Positions 53,262-63,031 of a stretch of 64,000 nt of DNA are shown in pieces. The translations under genes were made by a program, and so were the position numbers. Numbering within the stretch: the first letter of the stretch is position 1; the number at the start of each line of letters is the position of its first letter. The notes below the pieces were generated by a model. That model had not been told where the DNA came from. It ran no database searches and worked only from the letters and a program-made list of their open reading frames with translations. Source of the DNA: Streptomyces sp. CBMA152 (lineage in GTDB: Bacteria; Actinomycetota; Actinomycetes; Streptomycetales; Streptomycetaceae); contig NZ_MECJ01000015.1 in assembly GCF_014596475.1 (NCBI RefSeq), forward strand, positions 248,001-312,000, in the 5' to 3' direction.

Positions 53262-54241
53262 CGGCAGCGGTGAAGGATGAGATCTCCCGGCTCCCCGTCA
53301 CCCGGACCTGCTGCAGAAAGGCGGAGGTCTCGTCGATCCTGCGGTTCGCGGGCGGCCTCCACCTGGTCAGCGGTCGCATCGTGATCGAGGCGGAGCTGGA
53401 CACCGCGATGGCGGCGCGCCGGCTCAAGCGGGACATCCTGGAGATCTTCGGGCACAGCTCCGAGCTGATCGTGATGGCTCCGGGCGGGCTGCGCCGCGGT
53501 TCGCGCTTCGTCGTACGGGTGGTGGCGGGCGGCGACCAGCTGGCGCGCCAGACCGGTCTGGTGGACGGCCGCGGCCGACCCATCCGGGGGCTGCCGCCGC
53601 AGGTGGTCTCGGGGGCCACCTGTGACGCCGAGGCGGCCTGGCGCGGGGCCTTCCTCGCCCACGGCTCGCTCACCGAGCCGGGCCGCTCGTCCTCCCTTGA
53701 GGTGACCTGCCCGGGCCCCGAGGCCGCGCTCGCCCTGGTCGGCGCGGCCCGCCGGCTCCAGATCGCCGCCAAGGCCCGCGAGGTGCGCGGCGTGGACCGC
53801 GTGGTCGTCCGCGACGGCGACGCGATCGGCGCCCTGCTGACCCGGCTCGGCGCGCACGAGTCGGTGCTGGCCTGGGAGGAGCGGCGGATGCGCCGCGAGG
53901 TCCGGGCCACCGCCAACCGGCTGGCCAACTTCGACGACGCCAATCTGCGCCGCTCGGCGCGGGCCGCCGTCGCCGCCGGGGCCCGGGTGCAGCGCGCCCT
54001 GGAGATCCTGGCCGACGAGGTGCCGGAGCACTTGGCGGCCGCCGGGCGGCTGCGCATGGAGCACAAGCAGGCCTCCCTGGAGGAGCTGGGCGCGCTCGCC
54101 GACCCGCCGCTGACCAAGGACGCGGTCGCGGGCCGGATCCGCCGGCTGCTCGCGATGGCGGACAAGCGGGCCCAGGACCTCGGCATCCCCGGTACCGAGT
54201 CCAACCTCACCGAGGAGATGGCGGACGGCCTGGTCGGCTGA
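53252..54241 (+). CDS. whiA: Sporulation regulator WhiA
   Basis: 329-aa WhiA, which with WhiB switches aerial hyphae from growth to septation. The N-terminal half (about 1-200) is the degenerate LAGLIDADG homing-endonuclease fold ([45 protein letters not shown]), and the C-terminal domain (about 215-315) is the DNA-binding HTH ([30 protein letters not shown]). It is nearly identical by eye to the S. coelicolor protein as I recall it. The ATG overlaps the end of yvcK by 10 bp. Autoregulation through GACAC is likely. Confidence 0.98.
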   Translation: MAMTAAVKDEISRLPVTRTCCRKAEVSSILRFAGGLHLVSGRIVIEAELDTAMAARRLKRDILEIFGHSSELIVMAPGGLRRGSRFVVRVVAGGDQLARQTGLVDGRGRPIRGLPPQVVSGATCDAEAAWRGAFLAHGSLTEPGRSSSLEVTCPGPEAALALVGAARRLQIAAKAREVRGVDRVVVRDGDAIGALLTRLGAHESVLAWEERRMRREVRATANRLANFDDANLRRSARAAVAAGARVQRALEILADEVPEHLAAAGRLRMEHKQASLEELGALADPPLTKDAVAGRIRRLLAMADKRAQDLGIPGTESNLTEEMADGLVG

Positions 54242-54343
54242 AGGGGCGGCCCGGTCGGCTGATCGGGCGATCTTCCCGCCCCGGCGCGCGTCGCCGCCCG
54301 CCGATGACCCCCGCGTACGCCTAGGGTCCAACTCGCCGTGAAC

Positions 54344-54365
54344 GGCGCCCACTTGTGTGGGCGCC
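54344..54365 (+). terminator. Terminator of the uvrC-whiA operon
   Basis: GGCGCCCAC (54344-54352), loop TTGT, GTGGGCGCC (54357-54365): a perfect 9-bp stem, extendable by 3 bp with one bulge, 103 bp past the whiA stop. Confidence 0.78.
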
Positions 54366-54394
54366 GGTTCCGGTTCCGCACCCTTCGCGACGTA

Positions 54395-54420
54395 TTGACA
54401 TGATCATGAAGTGTCATGAG
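54395..54420 (+). promoter_or_regulatory. Promoter/operator of the secreted M14 peptidase gene
   Basis: A consensus TTGACA (54395-54400) lies in overlapping symmetry: TGACA (54396-54400) with TGTCA (54412-54416), CATGATCATG (54399-54408), and TCATGA twice (54404-54409 and 54414-54419). No good -10 follows at 17-18 bp, so activation or another start is likely. Confidence 0.5.
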
Positions 54421-54465
54421 CCTGGCGTCTGTCACTTTCGTGGCACACAACAGCAAGGGGGGCCA

Positions 54466-57414
54466 ATGAGACGCAGAGCGAGAGCGATCCTCGCCGCGGC
54501 TTCACTGCTCACGGCCGGTCTGGCGGCGGCACCCGCCGCCCAGGCGGGTTCGAGTGGCAGTGGCGGCGAAGGACTCTCCGTCTGGCACGCCAACGTCAAC
54601 CAGTCGCAACTGCCGCTGTTGCTCAAACAGGGCGCGGACGGCCAGGAGCTGACCGCGCAGGTACCCGCCAAGGGATCCGCCACCGTCGAGCTGTACCTCA
54701 CCAAGCAGCAGGCTGGCGCGCTCAAGAAGCAGGGCGTCGACATCACCGAGCACACCCTGTCGGCCGCGACCGAGAAGCGCGTGAAGGCCCAGGGCGACGG
54801 GGTCTTCCGCCCCTACAGCGGGGACAACGGCCTGGAGAAGGAGATCGTCAACACCGGGATCGCCCACCCGGACCTCACCAAGGTCGAGTCGATCGGCAAG
54901 ACGGTCCGGGGCCAGGACATCCTCGCCCTCAAGCTCACCAAGGGCGCGAACAAGGCGAAGGACGGCTCCAAGCCCTCCGTGCTGTACCTGTCCAACCAGC
55001 ACGCCCGTGAGTGGATCACCCCGGAGATGACCCGGCGGCTGATGCACTACTACCTCGACAACTACGGCAAGGACCCCCGGGTCACCAAGATCGTGAACTC
55101 CACCGAGCTGTGGTTCGTGATCTCCGCCAACCCGGACGGCTACGACTACACCTTCACCGGCACCCAGCAGCGGCTGTGGCGCAAGAACCTGCGCGACAAC
55201 AACGGCGACGGGAAGATCACCGTCGGCGACGGCGTCGACCCCAACCGTAACTTCCCGTACAAATGGGGCTACGACAACGAGGGTTCGTCCCCCGACCCCG
55301 CCGACGAGACCTACCGCGGCCCGTCCCCGGCCTCCGAGCCGGAGACGAGGGCGATGGACTCGTTCGAGAAGCGGATCGGCTTCACCTACGCGATCAACTA
55401 CCACTCGGCGGCCGAACTGCTGCTGTACGGCGTGGGCTGGCAGGTCGCCACCCCGACCCCGGACGACGTCCTGTACAAGGCGCTCGCCGGTACGCCCGAC
55501 AAGCCCGCGATCCCCGGCTACCGCTCCCAGCTCTCCTCCGAGCTGTACACGACCAACGGCGAGGCCGACGGCCACGCGGCCAACGTCAACGGCATCCACA
55601 TGTTCACGCCGGAGATGTCGACCTGCCAGACCGCCTCGGCGATCGACCCCAACGACCAGTGGAAGCCCGGCGACTGCCAGTCGGTCTTCAACTTCCCGGA
55701 CAGCGAGAAGCTGATCCAGCAGGAGTTCACCAAGAACCTCCCGTTCGCGCTGGCCGTCGCGGACACCGCGCGCACCCCCGACCAGCCGGTCTCCCCGGTC
55801 GGCATCGAGGCGCCCGACTTCACCCCGGACACCTTCACCACCTCGTACGCCCGTGGTGAGGACCAGGAAGTCGCCGTCACCGCGCGCAAGTCGGTGCGGG
55901 ACAAGACCCTCAACTACCGCATCGACGGCGGCCGTACGCAGACCGAGGACCTCTCGCCCTGGAAGGGCGGCGACGTCTACGGCGGCGACGACAACATCTC
56001 CTTCGACCAGTACCGGGCCACGATCGAGGGCGCGGACGTCGGCTCCAAGGTCGAGGTCTGGTACACCGGCCGCACCCGGGCCGGCAAGCCCACCTCCAGC
56101 ACACCGTTCACGTACACGGTCGCCGACCGGCCCAAGGGCGACACCCTGGTGATCGCCGAGGAGGGCGGCACCGCGCCCGCGAAGCACGTCGCCGAGTACA
56201 CCAAGGCGCTCGCCGACAACGGCCGCAAGTCCGCGGTCTGGGACGTGGCGACCCAGGGCACCCCGAGCGCGCTCGGCGTGCTCAGCCACTTCAGGACGGC
56301 CGTCTGGTACACCGGCGCCGACCGGCCCACCGCCGCGGTCACCATGGCCGTGCGCGACTTCCTCAACGAGGGCGGCAAGCTCGTCAACGCCGGTGAGAAG
56401 GCCGGCGGCAGCGTCGACCTCGGCGGGGCCGACTCCAACGACTTCGCCCAGTACTACCTCGGCGCCTACAGCCGCGTCGGCCTCAAGTCCCCGCCCGCCT
56501 TCCAGGGCGCCGGCGCGCTCGCGGGCGCGAAGGCCACGCTCGGCGACGCGGCGGACAACCCGCTGAACCTGGCCGGGGCGTACACGATCACCTCGGACAC
56601 CCTCAAGCCCGACCAGTTCCCGCAGTTCAAGAGCGCGGCCGCGGGCAGCTACCCGGGGATCCGCACCCCGTTCGAGCCGGCCGCGGGCGACTGGTTCGCG
56701 GCGGCCAAGCACCAGGACAACGCCTATATGCGACTGTCCCGGACCGTCGACCTGAGCGGCACGGCGGCGGCCGCGAAGCCGAGCCTGCAGTTCCAGCTCA
56801 GCTATGACACCGAGCCCGGCTTCGACAACGTGATCGTCGAGGCGCACACGGTCGGGCAGGAGGACTGGACGACCCTGCCGGACACCAACGGCGGTACCAG
56901 CCAGACGGTGCCCACCCAGTGCGAGCAGGGCTACTACGTCCAGGCCCACCCGTTCCTCGCGCACTACCTGACCGTCGGCGGCAGTGCCTGCAAGGCGACC
57001 GGCACCTCGGGCGCCTGGAACCGGTTCACCGGCTCCTCCAACGGCTGGCAGCCGGTGAACGTCGACCTCGGTGCCTACGCGGGCAAGCAGGTCGAGCTCT
57101 CGATCTCGTACGTGTCGGACCCGGGCACCGGCGGCGTCGGCGCGTTCGTCGACGACACCAAGCTCGTCATCGGCGGCGCAGCCCAGGGCGCCGAGGGCTT
57201 CGAGACGTCGCTCGGCGCGTGGCGCGTGCCCGGACCGCCGGCGGGCAGTCCCGGCAACGTCGGCGACTGGGCCCGCTCCCAGGCGCTGTTCCACTCCCAG
57301 GCGGCCGTCACCACCCACGACACCGTGCTGCTCGGCTTCGGCCTGGAGCACATCCCGTCGGCCGTCGACCGCAAGAACGTGATCGCCAAGGCGCTCGGCG
57401 CACTGCGGGACTGA
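54466..57414 (+). CDS. Secreted M14 zinc carboxypeptidase with C-terminal immune-inhibitor-A-like region
   Basis: 982-aa exported metallopeptidase. Signal peptide about 1-27 (RRRARAILAAASLLTAGLAAAPAAQA). A propeptide-like region (about 30-115) is followed by the M14 domain (about 120-430): zinc ligands in NQHAREWITPEM (HxxE, about 179-182) and NYHSAAELLLYG (His about 312), with NPDGYDYTF, DPNRNFPYKWGYD, and the catalytic Glu in FTPEMSTCQ. The C-terminal half has two Ig/MAM-like beta domains (about 440-560 and 750-960), including AVDYDTEPGFDNVIVEA-type and FVDDTKLVIGG segments. It probably digests extracellular peptides during growth or development. AAGGGGGG precedes the ATG. Confidence 0.92.
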   Translation: MRRRARAILAAASLLTAGLAAAPAAQAGSSGSGGEGLSVWHANVNQSQLPLLLKQGADGQELTAQVPAKGSATVELYLTKQQAGALKKQGVDITEHTLSAATEKRVKAQGDGVFRPYSGDNGLEKEIVNTGIAHPDLTKVESIGKTVRGQDILALKLTKGANKAKDGSKPSVLYLSNQHAREWITPEMTRRLMHYYLDNYGKDPRVTKIVNSTELWFVISANPDGYDYTFTGTQQRLWRKNLRDNNGDGKITVGDGVDPNRNFPYKWGYDNEGSSPDPADETYRGPSPASEPETRAMDSFEKRIGFTYAINYHSAAELLLYGVGWQVATPTPDDVLYKALAGTPDKPAIPGYRSQLSSELYTTNGEADGHAANVNGIHMFTPEMSTCQTASAIDPNDQWKPGDCQSVFNFPDSEKLIQQEFTKNLPFALAVADTARTPDQPVSPVGIEAPDFTPDTFTTSYARGEDQEVAVTARKSVRDKTLNYRIDGGRTQTEDLSPWKGGDVYGGDDNISFDQYRATIEGADVGSKVEVWYTGRTRAGKPTSSTPFTYTVADRPKGDTLVIAEEGGTAPAKHVAEYTKALADNGRKSAVWDVATQGTPSALGVLSHFRTAVWYTGADRPTAAVTMAVRDFLNEGGKLVNAGEKAGGSVDLGGADSNDFAQYYLGAYSRVGLKSPPAFQGAGALAGAKATLGDAADNPLNLAGAYTITSDTLKPDQFPQFKSAAAGSYPGIRTPFEPAAGDWFAAAKHQDNAYMRLSRTVDLSGTAAAAKPSLQFQLSYDTEPGFDNVIVEAHTVGQEDWTTLPDTNGGTSQTVPTQCEQGYYVQAHPFLAHYLTVGGSACKATGTSGAWNRFTGSSNGWQPVNVDLGAYAGKQVELSISYVSDPGTGGVGAFVDDTKLVIGGAAQGAEGFETSLGAWRVPGPPAGSPGNVGDWARSQALFHSQAAVTTHDTVLLGFGLEHIPSAVDRKNVIAKALGALRD

Positions 57415-57471
57415 TCCCGTCCGTGTCAAGCCCCACCGACCGACCAATCACCACCGGTCACGCTCGGTAGT

Positions 57472-57487
57472 GGGGACGAAAGTCCCC
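57472..57487 (+). terminator. GAAA-tetraloop hairpin after the M14 gene
   Basis: GGGGAC (57472-57477), GAAA loop, GTCCCC (57482-57487): a perfect small stem with a stabilising GNRA tetraloop, 57 bp after the stop codon. Confidence 0.6.
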
Positions 57488-57492
57488 CCGAT

Positions 57493-57520
57493 GGCCCGTA
57501 CCCGTTGGTAGGTACGGGCC
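57493..57520 (+). terminator. Second terminator hairpin before gap
   Basis: GGCCCGTACC (57493-57502), 8-nt loop, GGTACGGGCC (57511-57520), a perfect 10-bp stem. With the preceding tetraloop hairpin it forms a tandem terminator insulating gap. Confidence 0.8.
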
Positions 57521-57594
57521 GTCGGTCATATACGGGTGACCGCCCCGCTGGGCCGAATGCGCTCGATGTCACTCCACGGCTCGGGGAGAGGTAG

Positions 57595-58680
<1,086 letters not shown>

Positions 58681-58716
58681 GTCTGATAAGTCTCAGGGCA
58701 GGCATCTCGATGTGAG

Positions 58717-58760
58717 CACAGGGCTCGGGCAGCGCAACGATGCGCCGCACGAGCCCTGTG
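58717..58760 (+). promoter_or_regulatory. Two-tier hairpin between gap and pgk
   Basis: CACAGGGCTCG (58717-58727) pairs perfectly with CGAGCCCTGTG (58750-58760). Inside is a second stem GCGCA (58732-58736) with TGCGC (58741-58745), loop ACGA. It lies 36 bp after the gap stop and 37 bp before pgk, so it may reduce read-through or protect the 3' end of a processed gap mRNA. Confidence 0.75.
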
Positions 58761-58797
58761 GCTTGCCTCGTCCTTCTCCAAGGAGTCGCAGAAACAT

Positions 58798-60009
58798 ATG
58801 AAGACGATCGACGAACTTCTCGCCGAAGGCGTCTCGGGCAAGCGGGTCTTCGTCCGCGCCGACCTGAACGTGCCGCTGGCGGGCAGCGACATCACCGACG
58901 ACGGCCGTATCCGCGCCGTCCTGCCGACCGTCGCGAAGCTCGCCGAGGCCGGCGCGCGCGTGGTCGTCGCCTCGCACCTGGGCCGCCCCAAGGGCGCGCC
59001 GGACCCGGCCTTCTCGCTCGCCCCGGCCGCCGCACGCCTGGGCGAACTGCTGGGCGCGGACGTCGCGTTCGCCATCGACACCGTCGGCGCCTCCGCCAAG
59101 GAGACCGTCGCCGCTCTCGCCGACGGCCAGGTCGCGGTGATCGAGAACCTGCGCTTCAACGCGGGCGAGACCAGCAAGGACGACGCCGAGCGCGGCGCCT
59201 TCGCCGATCAGCTCGCCGAGCTCGCCGACCTCTACGTGGGCGACGGCTTCGGCGCGGTGCACCGCAAGCACGCCTCGGTCTTCGACCTGCCCGCGCGCCT
59301 GCCGCACGCGGCCGGCTTCCTCATCGCCACCGAGGTCGGCGTCCTGAAGAAGCTCTCGGACGACGTCAAGCGCCCGTACGTGGTCGTCCTCGGCGGCGCC
59401 AAGGTCTCCGACAAGCTGGCCGTGATCGACCAGCTGCTCGGCAAGGCCGACCGCATCCTGATCGGTGGCGGCATGGCGTACACCTTCCTCAAGGCCAAGG
59501 GCCACGAGGTCGGTATCTCGCTGCTCCAGGAGGACCAGATCCCGGTCGTCACGGAGTACATGGAGCGCGCCGAGAAGACCGGCGTCGAGCTGGTCCTGCC
59601 GGTCGACATCCTGGCCTCGGCCGACTTCCCGGACCTGAAGACCAAGGCCCCGGCCGACTTCGTCACCGTCGACGCGGACAAGATCCCCGCCGACAAGGAG
59701 GGTCTGGACATCGGTCCGAAGACCCGTGAGCTGTACGCGTCGAAGATCGCCGACGCCGAGACCGTCTTCTGGAACGGTCCGGTCGGTGTCTTCGAGCACC
59801 CCGACTACGCGGGCGGCACCTCGGCGATCGCCCGGGCGCTGCTCAACTGCGACGGCTTCACCGTCGTGGGCGGCGGCGACTCGGCCGCCGCCGTGCGCAC
59901 GCTCGGCTTCGACGAGAACGCCTTCGGTCACATCTCGACCGGCGGCGGCGCGAGCCTCGAATATCTTGAGGGCAAGACGCTTCCCGGCCTTGCCGCACTG
60001 GAGGACTGA
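58798..60009 (+). CDS. pgk: Phosphoglycerate kinase
   Basis: 403-aa monomeric kinase making ATP from 1,3-bisphosphoglycerate. N-domain substrate motifs are [29 protein letters not shown] and NLRFNAGE; the hinge and C-domain show [47 protein letters not shown] and [13 protein letters not shown] (nucleotide site). Length is typical. It starts 117 bp after gap, beyond a strong hairpin, and is followed 5 bp later by tpiA, so pgk-tpiA are surely co-transcribed. Confidence 0.98.
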   Translation: MKTIDELLAEGVSGKRVFVRADLNVPLAGSDITDDGRIRAVLPTVAKLAEAGARVVVASHLGRPKGAPDPAFSLAPAAARLGELLGADVAFAIDTVGASAKETVAALADGQVAVIENLRFNAGETSKDDAERGAFADQLAELADLYVGDGFGAVHRKHASVFDLPARLPHAAGFLIATEVGVLKKLSDDVKRPYVVVLGGAKVSDKLAVIDQLLGKADRILIGGGMAYTFLKAKGHEVGISLLQEDQIPVVTEYMERAEKTGVELVLPVDILASADFPDLKTKAPADFVTVDADKIPADKEGLDIGPKTRELYASKIADAETVFWNGPVGVFEHPDYAGGTSAIARALLNCDGFTVVGGGDSAAAVRTLGFDENAFGHISTGGGASLEYLEGKTLPGLAALED

Positions 60010-60014
60010 ACACC

Positions 60015-60791
60015 GTGACCACGCGTACCCCGCTGATGGCCGGCAACTGGAAGATGAACCTCAACCACCTTGAGGCCATCGCGCACGTCCAGAAGCTCGC
60101 CTTCGCCCTCGCCGACAAGGACTACGACGCCGTCGAGGTCGCGGTCCTGCCGCCCTTCGTGGACCTGCGGTCGGTGCAGACCCTGGTCGACGGCGACAAG
60201 CTCAAGATCAAGTACGGCGCCCAGGACATCTCGGCGCAGGACTCCGGTGCGTACACCGGTGAGATCTCGGGCCCGATGCTGGCCAAGCTGAAGTGCACCT
60301 ATGTGGCCGTCGGCCACTCCGAGCGCCGTCAGTACCACGCCGAGAGCGACGAGCTCTGCAACGCCAAGGTGAAGGCCGCGTTCAGGCACGGCCTGACCCC
60401 GATCCTCTGCGTCGGCGAGGGCCTGGACATCCGCAAGGCCGGTGACCAGGTCTCCTACACGCTGAACCAGCTGGACGGCGGCCTCAAGGACGTCCCGGCC
60501 GAGCAGGCCGAGTCCATCGTCATCGCGTACGAGCCCGTCTGGGCCATCGGTACGGGCGAGGTCGCGACCCCCGAGGACGCCCAGGAGGTGTGCGGCGCGA
60601 TCCGAGGCCGCCTCGCCGAGCTGTACTCCCCGGAGCTGGCCGAAAAGGTCCGTATCCAGTACGGCGGCTCGGTCAAGGCCTCTAACGTGGCCGCGATCAT
60701 GGCGCAGCCGGACGTCGACGGCGCCCTGGTGGGCGGTGCCGCGCTGGACGCCGACGAGTTCGTCAAGATCGTCCGCTTCCGCGACCAGTGA
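60015..60791 (+). CDS. tpiA: Triosephosphate isomerase
   Basis: 258-aa TIM barrel. Catalytic residues are visible: Lys in GNWKMNLN (about 12), His101 in VGHSERRQ, and Glu173 in [12 protein letters not shown], with phosphate loops YGGSVKASN and GALVGGAAL. It interconverts dihydroxyacetone phosphate and glyceraldehyde 3-phosphate. GTG start with GGAGGAC 8 nt upstream, only 5 bp after pgk. Confidence 0.98.
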   Translation: MTTRTPLMAGNWKMNLNHLEAIAHVQKLAFALADKDYDAVEVAVLPPFVDLRSVQTLVDGDKLKIKYGAQDISAQDSGAYTGEISGPMLAKLKCTYVAVGHSERRQYHAESDELCNAKVKAAFRHGLTPILCVGEGLDIRKAGDQVSYTLNQLDGGLKDVPAEQAESIVIAYEPVWAIGTGEVATPEDAQEVCGAIRGRLAELYSPELAEKVRIQYGGSVKASNVAAIMAQPDVDGALVGGAALDADEFVKIVRFRDQ

Positions 60792-60900
60792 GTATGCGGT
60801 AGCGCGGATCCGTCGTACCCTTGCGGGGGTCGGGCTCGGGATTATGGAATACGTCCCCCCGGCCCCCGTCGACATTCAGTCCTAGGAAGTTGGTCCAGCC

Positions 60901-61137
60901 GTGATTGTCGGGTTCTCGATTGCCCTGATCGTCTTCAGCCTGCTGCTGATGCTGCTGGTGCTGATGCACAAGGGAAAGGGCGGCGGCCTCTCCGACATGT
61001 TCGGTGGCGGAATGCAGTCGTCCGTCGGCGGTTCCTCGGTCGCCGAGCGCAACCTGGACCGGATCACCGTCGTGGTCGGTCTGTTGTGGTTCGCGAGCAT
61101 TGTCGTACTTGGTCTGCTGATGAAGCTCGACAAGTAA
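60901..61137 (+). CDS. secG: Preprotein translocase subunit SecG
   Basis: 78-aa inner-membrane protein that joins SecY-SecE in the export channel. The first helix is about residues 2-20 (IVGFSIALIVFSLLLMLLVLMH), followed by the conserved loop KGKGGGLSDMFGGGMQSSVGGSSVAERNLDRIT and a second helix at about 54-72. GTG start with AGGAAG upstream. It keeps the standard gap-pgk-tpi-secG order found across Gram-positive bacteria. Confidence 0.97.
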   Translation: MIVGFSIALIVFSLLLMLLVLMHKGKGGGLSDMFGGGMQSSVGGSSVAERNLDRITVVVGLLWFASIVVLGLLMKLDK

Positions 61138-61247
61138 CGGACGTCTTCCGCGTTCACGGGTGGGGTGTAACTACAATCGCTGGACGCGCGTTGGGCCTTA
61201 CGTAGACTGGGGCATCTTCGAGCACCATCACGCAGGGAGTTACGACC

Positions 61248-61583
61248 GTGGCAAGTGGCAACGCGATCCGGGGAAGCCGGGTCGGAGCGGGGCCGATGGG
61301 GGAGGCCGAGCGCGGCGAGTCCGCGCCGCGTCTCCGCATCTCCTTCTGGTGCTCGAACGGGCACGAGACGCAGCCGAGCTTCGCCAGTGACGCACAGGTT
61401 CCGGAGACGTGGGACTGCCCGCGCTGCGGCTTCCCGGCCGGGCAGGACCGGGACAACCCGCCGGACCCGCCGCGCACCGAGCCGTACAAGACCCACCTCG
61501 CGTACGTGCGGGAGCGGCGCAGCGACGCGGACGGCGAGGCGATCCTCGCGGAGGCGCTCGCCAAGCTCCGCGGCGAGATCTGA
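61248..61583 (+). CDS. RbpA-family RNA polymerase-binding protein (RbpB-type paralogue)
   Basis: 111-aa small protein of the actinobacterial RbpA family, which contacts the sigma factor and RNA polymerase to stabilise promoter complexes. The N-terminal basic AIRGSRVGAG is the family's conserved tail, FWCSNGHETQPSFASDAQVPETWDCPRCGFPA is the zinc-binding core (CxxxH ... CxxC), and YKTHLAYVRERRSDADGEAILAEALAKL is the sigma-interacting region, with THxxYVRERR in place of the classical THWDMLxERR. The divergence suggests the second paralogue rather than RbpA itself. GTG start with AGGGAG upstream; TACAAT (61172-61177) and TAGACT (61203-61208) are candidate -10 boxes. Confidence 0.85.
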   Translation: MASGNAIRGSRVGAGPMGEAERGESAPRLRISFWCSNGHETQPSFASDAQVPETWDCPRCGFPAGQDRDNPPDPPRTEPYKTHLAYVRERRSDADGEAILAEALAKLRGEI

Positions 61584-61586
61584 CAA

Positions 61587-61631
61587 CGAAGGGCCCGGCA
61601 GACGAACTCGGTTCGCCTGCCGGGCCCTTCG
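61587..61631. terminator. Strong terminator after the RbpA-family gene
   Basis: CGAAGGGCCCGGCAG (61587-61601) pairs perfectly with 61617-61631. After one mismatch, an inner stem CGAAC/GTTCG extends it to 20 bp. The left arm starts 4 bp after the stop codon. Confidence 0.9.
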
Positions 61632-61699
61632 GTCGATCCGGCACGTCCGCTGTCCGGTGCGCGCCGTCCGCCCGCCCTCTCCACCGTCTTCGAGGGGCG

Positions 61700-61722
61700 T
61701 TGTCAGTGGCTCCCCCTACCGT
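61700..61722 (+). promoter_or_regulatory. DNA-damage (PafBC-type) promoter of the MFS exporter
   Basis: TTGTCAGTG (61700-61708), 8 bp, TACCGT (61717-61722): a full match to TTGTCRGTG-N8-TAnnnT. The start would be near 61730, with the ribosome site at 61741-61747 still inside the mRNA, so this gene is not leaderless. Confidence 0.82.
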
Positions 61723-61750
61723 GTGAATCAGTCGTTCACCAGGGGGAGTT

Positions 61751-62974
61751 GTGGCAGCAGTCGAGGCGGTCGAGCGTGCGGTGGCCCAGGTGCCCGCCTG
61801 GCGTGGTGGGTTCGGGCGGCTGTGGATCGCCGCCGTGGTCTCGCGGTTCGGGGACTCGCTGCGCGGTGCCGCGCTGCCCCTGCTCGCGGCGTCGCTGACC
61901 AGCGATCCGATGCTGATCGCGCTGGTGACGGCGTGCGGTTTTCTGCCCTGGCTGCTGTTCGGGCTGCTCGGCGGCGCGGTCGCGGACCGGGTGGACCAGC
62001 GCCGGGCCATGTGGGCGGTCGACCTGGTGCGGGGCGCGCTGGTGGCGGCCTTCGCGGTGGCCGTCGCGCTCGGGCACGCCTCGATAGCACTGCTCATCGC
62101 GCTCGCCTTCGCACTCACCTCGCTGCAGACGCTCTTCGACAACGCGGCCACCGCCCTGCTGCCCGCGCTCGTGCCGCAGCCCGCGCTCGGCCGGGCCAAC
62201 GCCCGCCTGATGACCGGCCAGCAGATAGCCGGCGGCTTCCTCGCCGCCCCGCTGGTGCCGCTGCTGCTCGCGGCGGGCGCCGGTGTGCCGTACGCGGCGG
62301 ACGCGGCCAGCTATGTGCTCGCGGCGGCCCTGGTGGCCTCGCTGCGGGCGGCGGCTCCCGACCGGCCCGCCCGCGCACCCGGCTCCACCCTGCGCGGCGA
62401 GATAGCCGAGGGGCTGCGCACCCTGTGGGCCGACCGGGCCCTGCGCGCCCTCTGCGTCGCCACCACCCTCTGCAACATCGGCATGGGCGCGCTCATCGCC
62501 ACCCTCGTCCTGCACATCACCGGCTGGCTGCACTCAGGACACGGCGGCTACGCGGCGGCGATCACGGCGTACGGGGCGGGCAGCGTGGTGGGCGGCCTGC
62601 TCACCCAGCGCCTCGCGAGGCGCCTTGGCCGGATGCGGAGCGTGCTGCTGGCCGGCGCGGTCCAGACGGGGTGCCTGGCGGCCATGGGGTCGGTGCGCGA
62701 ACTGTGGGTATCGATCGCCGCCATGGCGGTGTTCGGTCTGATGGGAATGGTGTGGAACGTCAACCAGGTGACGCTGATGCAGGAGCGCAGTCCCGAGGCG
62801 ATGCTGGGACGGACCAGCGCGGCGTTCCGCACGCTCGCCGTCGCGGGGGCGCCGCTGGGTGCCGTCATGGGCGGCACGGCGGCCTCCTCCTGGGGGCTCA
62901 ACACACCGGCCCTGCTGGCGTCCGGCTTGTTCCTGGCCGCGGTGGGCGCTCTGATTCCTGCCCTTACGTCCTGA
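61751..62974 (+). CDS. MFS exporter (drug-efflux-like)
   Basis: 407-aa 12-helix transporter of the MefA/Tap-like drug-efflux branch. FGRLWIAAVVSRFGDSLRGAALPLLAASL is the characteristic first helix, LLGGAVADRVDQRRAMWAVDLVRG is the MFS loop 2-3 motif, and QTLFDNAATALLPALVPQPALGRANARLMTGQQIAGGFLAAPL is typical of this branch. The substrate is unknown. GTG start has GGGGGAG 4-10 nt upstream. Its promoter matches the DNA-damage consensus, an unusual setting for a transporter. Confidence 0.88.
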   Translation: MAAVEAVERAVAQVPAWRGGFGRLWIAAVVSRFGDSLRGAALPLLAASLTSDPMLIALVTACGFLPWLLFGLLGGAVADRVDQRRAMWAVDLVRGALVAAFAVAVALGHASIALLIALAFALTSLQTLFDNAATALLPALVPQPALGRANARLMTGQQIAGGFLAAPLVPLLLAAGAGVPYAADAASYVLAAALVASLRAAAPDRPARAPGSTLRGEIAEGLRTLWADRALRALCVATTLCNIGMGALIATLVLHITGWLHSGHGGYAAAITAYGAGSVVGGLLTQRLARRLGRMRSVLLAGAVQTGCLAAMGSVRELWVSIAAMAVFGLMGMVWNVNQVTLMQERSPEAMLGRTSAAFRTLAVAGAPLGAVMGGTAASSWGLNTPALLASGLFLAAVGALIPALTS

Positions 62975-63031
62975 TCAATTAGGTTGGTCGAGCAGCGGGG
63001 CAGGCACGCGAGTACTGAGAGAAGTGGGCTG

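Noticed and set aside
54502..57447. 981-residue minus-strand frame opposite the M14 peptidase
   Set aside because: The plus-strand protein has signal peptide, zinc ligands and ribosome site; the minus frame is low-complexity Gly/Val/Arg typical of antisense frames in high-GC DNA.
60850..60875. SigR-type promoter before secG (GGAAT at about 60846)
   Set aside because: Spacing is 17 and the second element is GTC, so the match is too weak to list.
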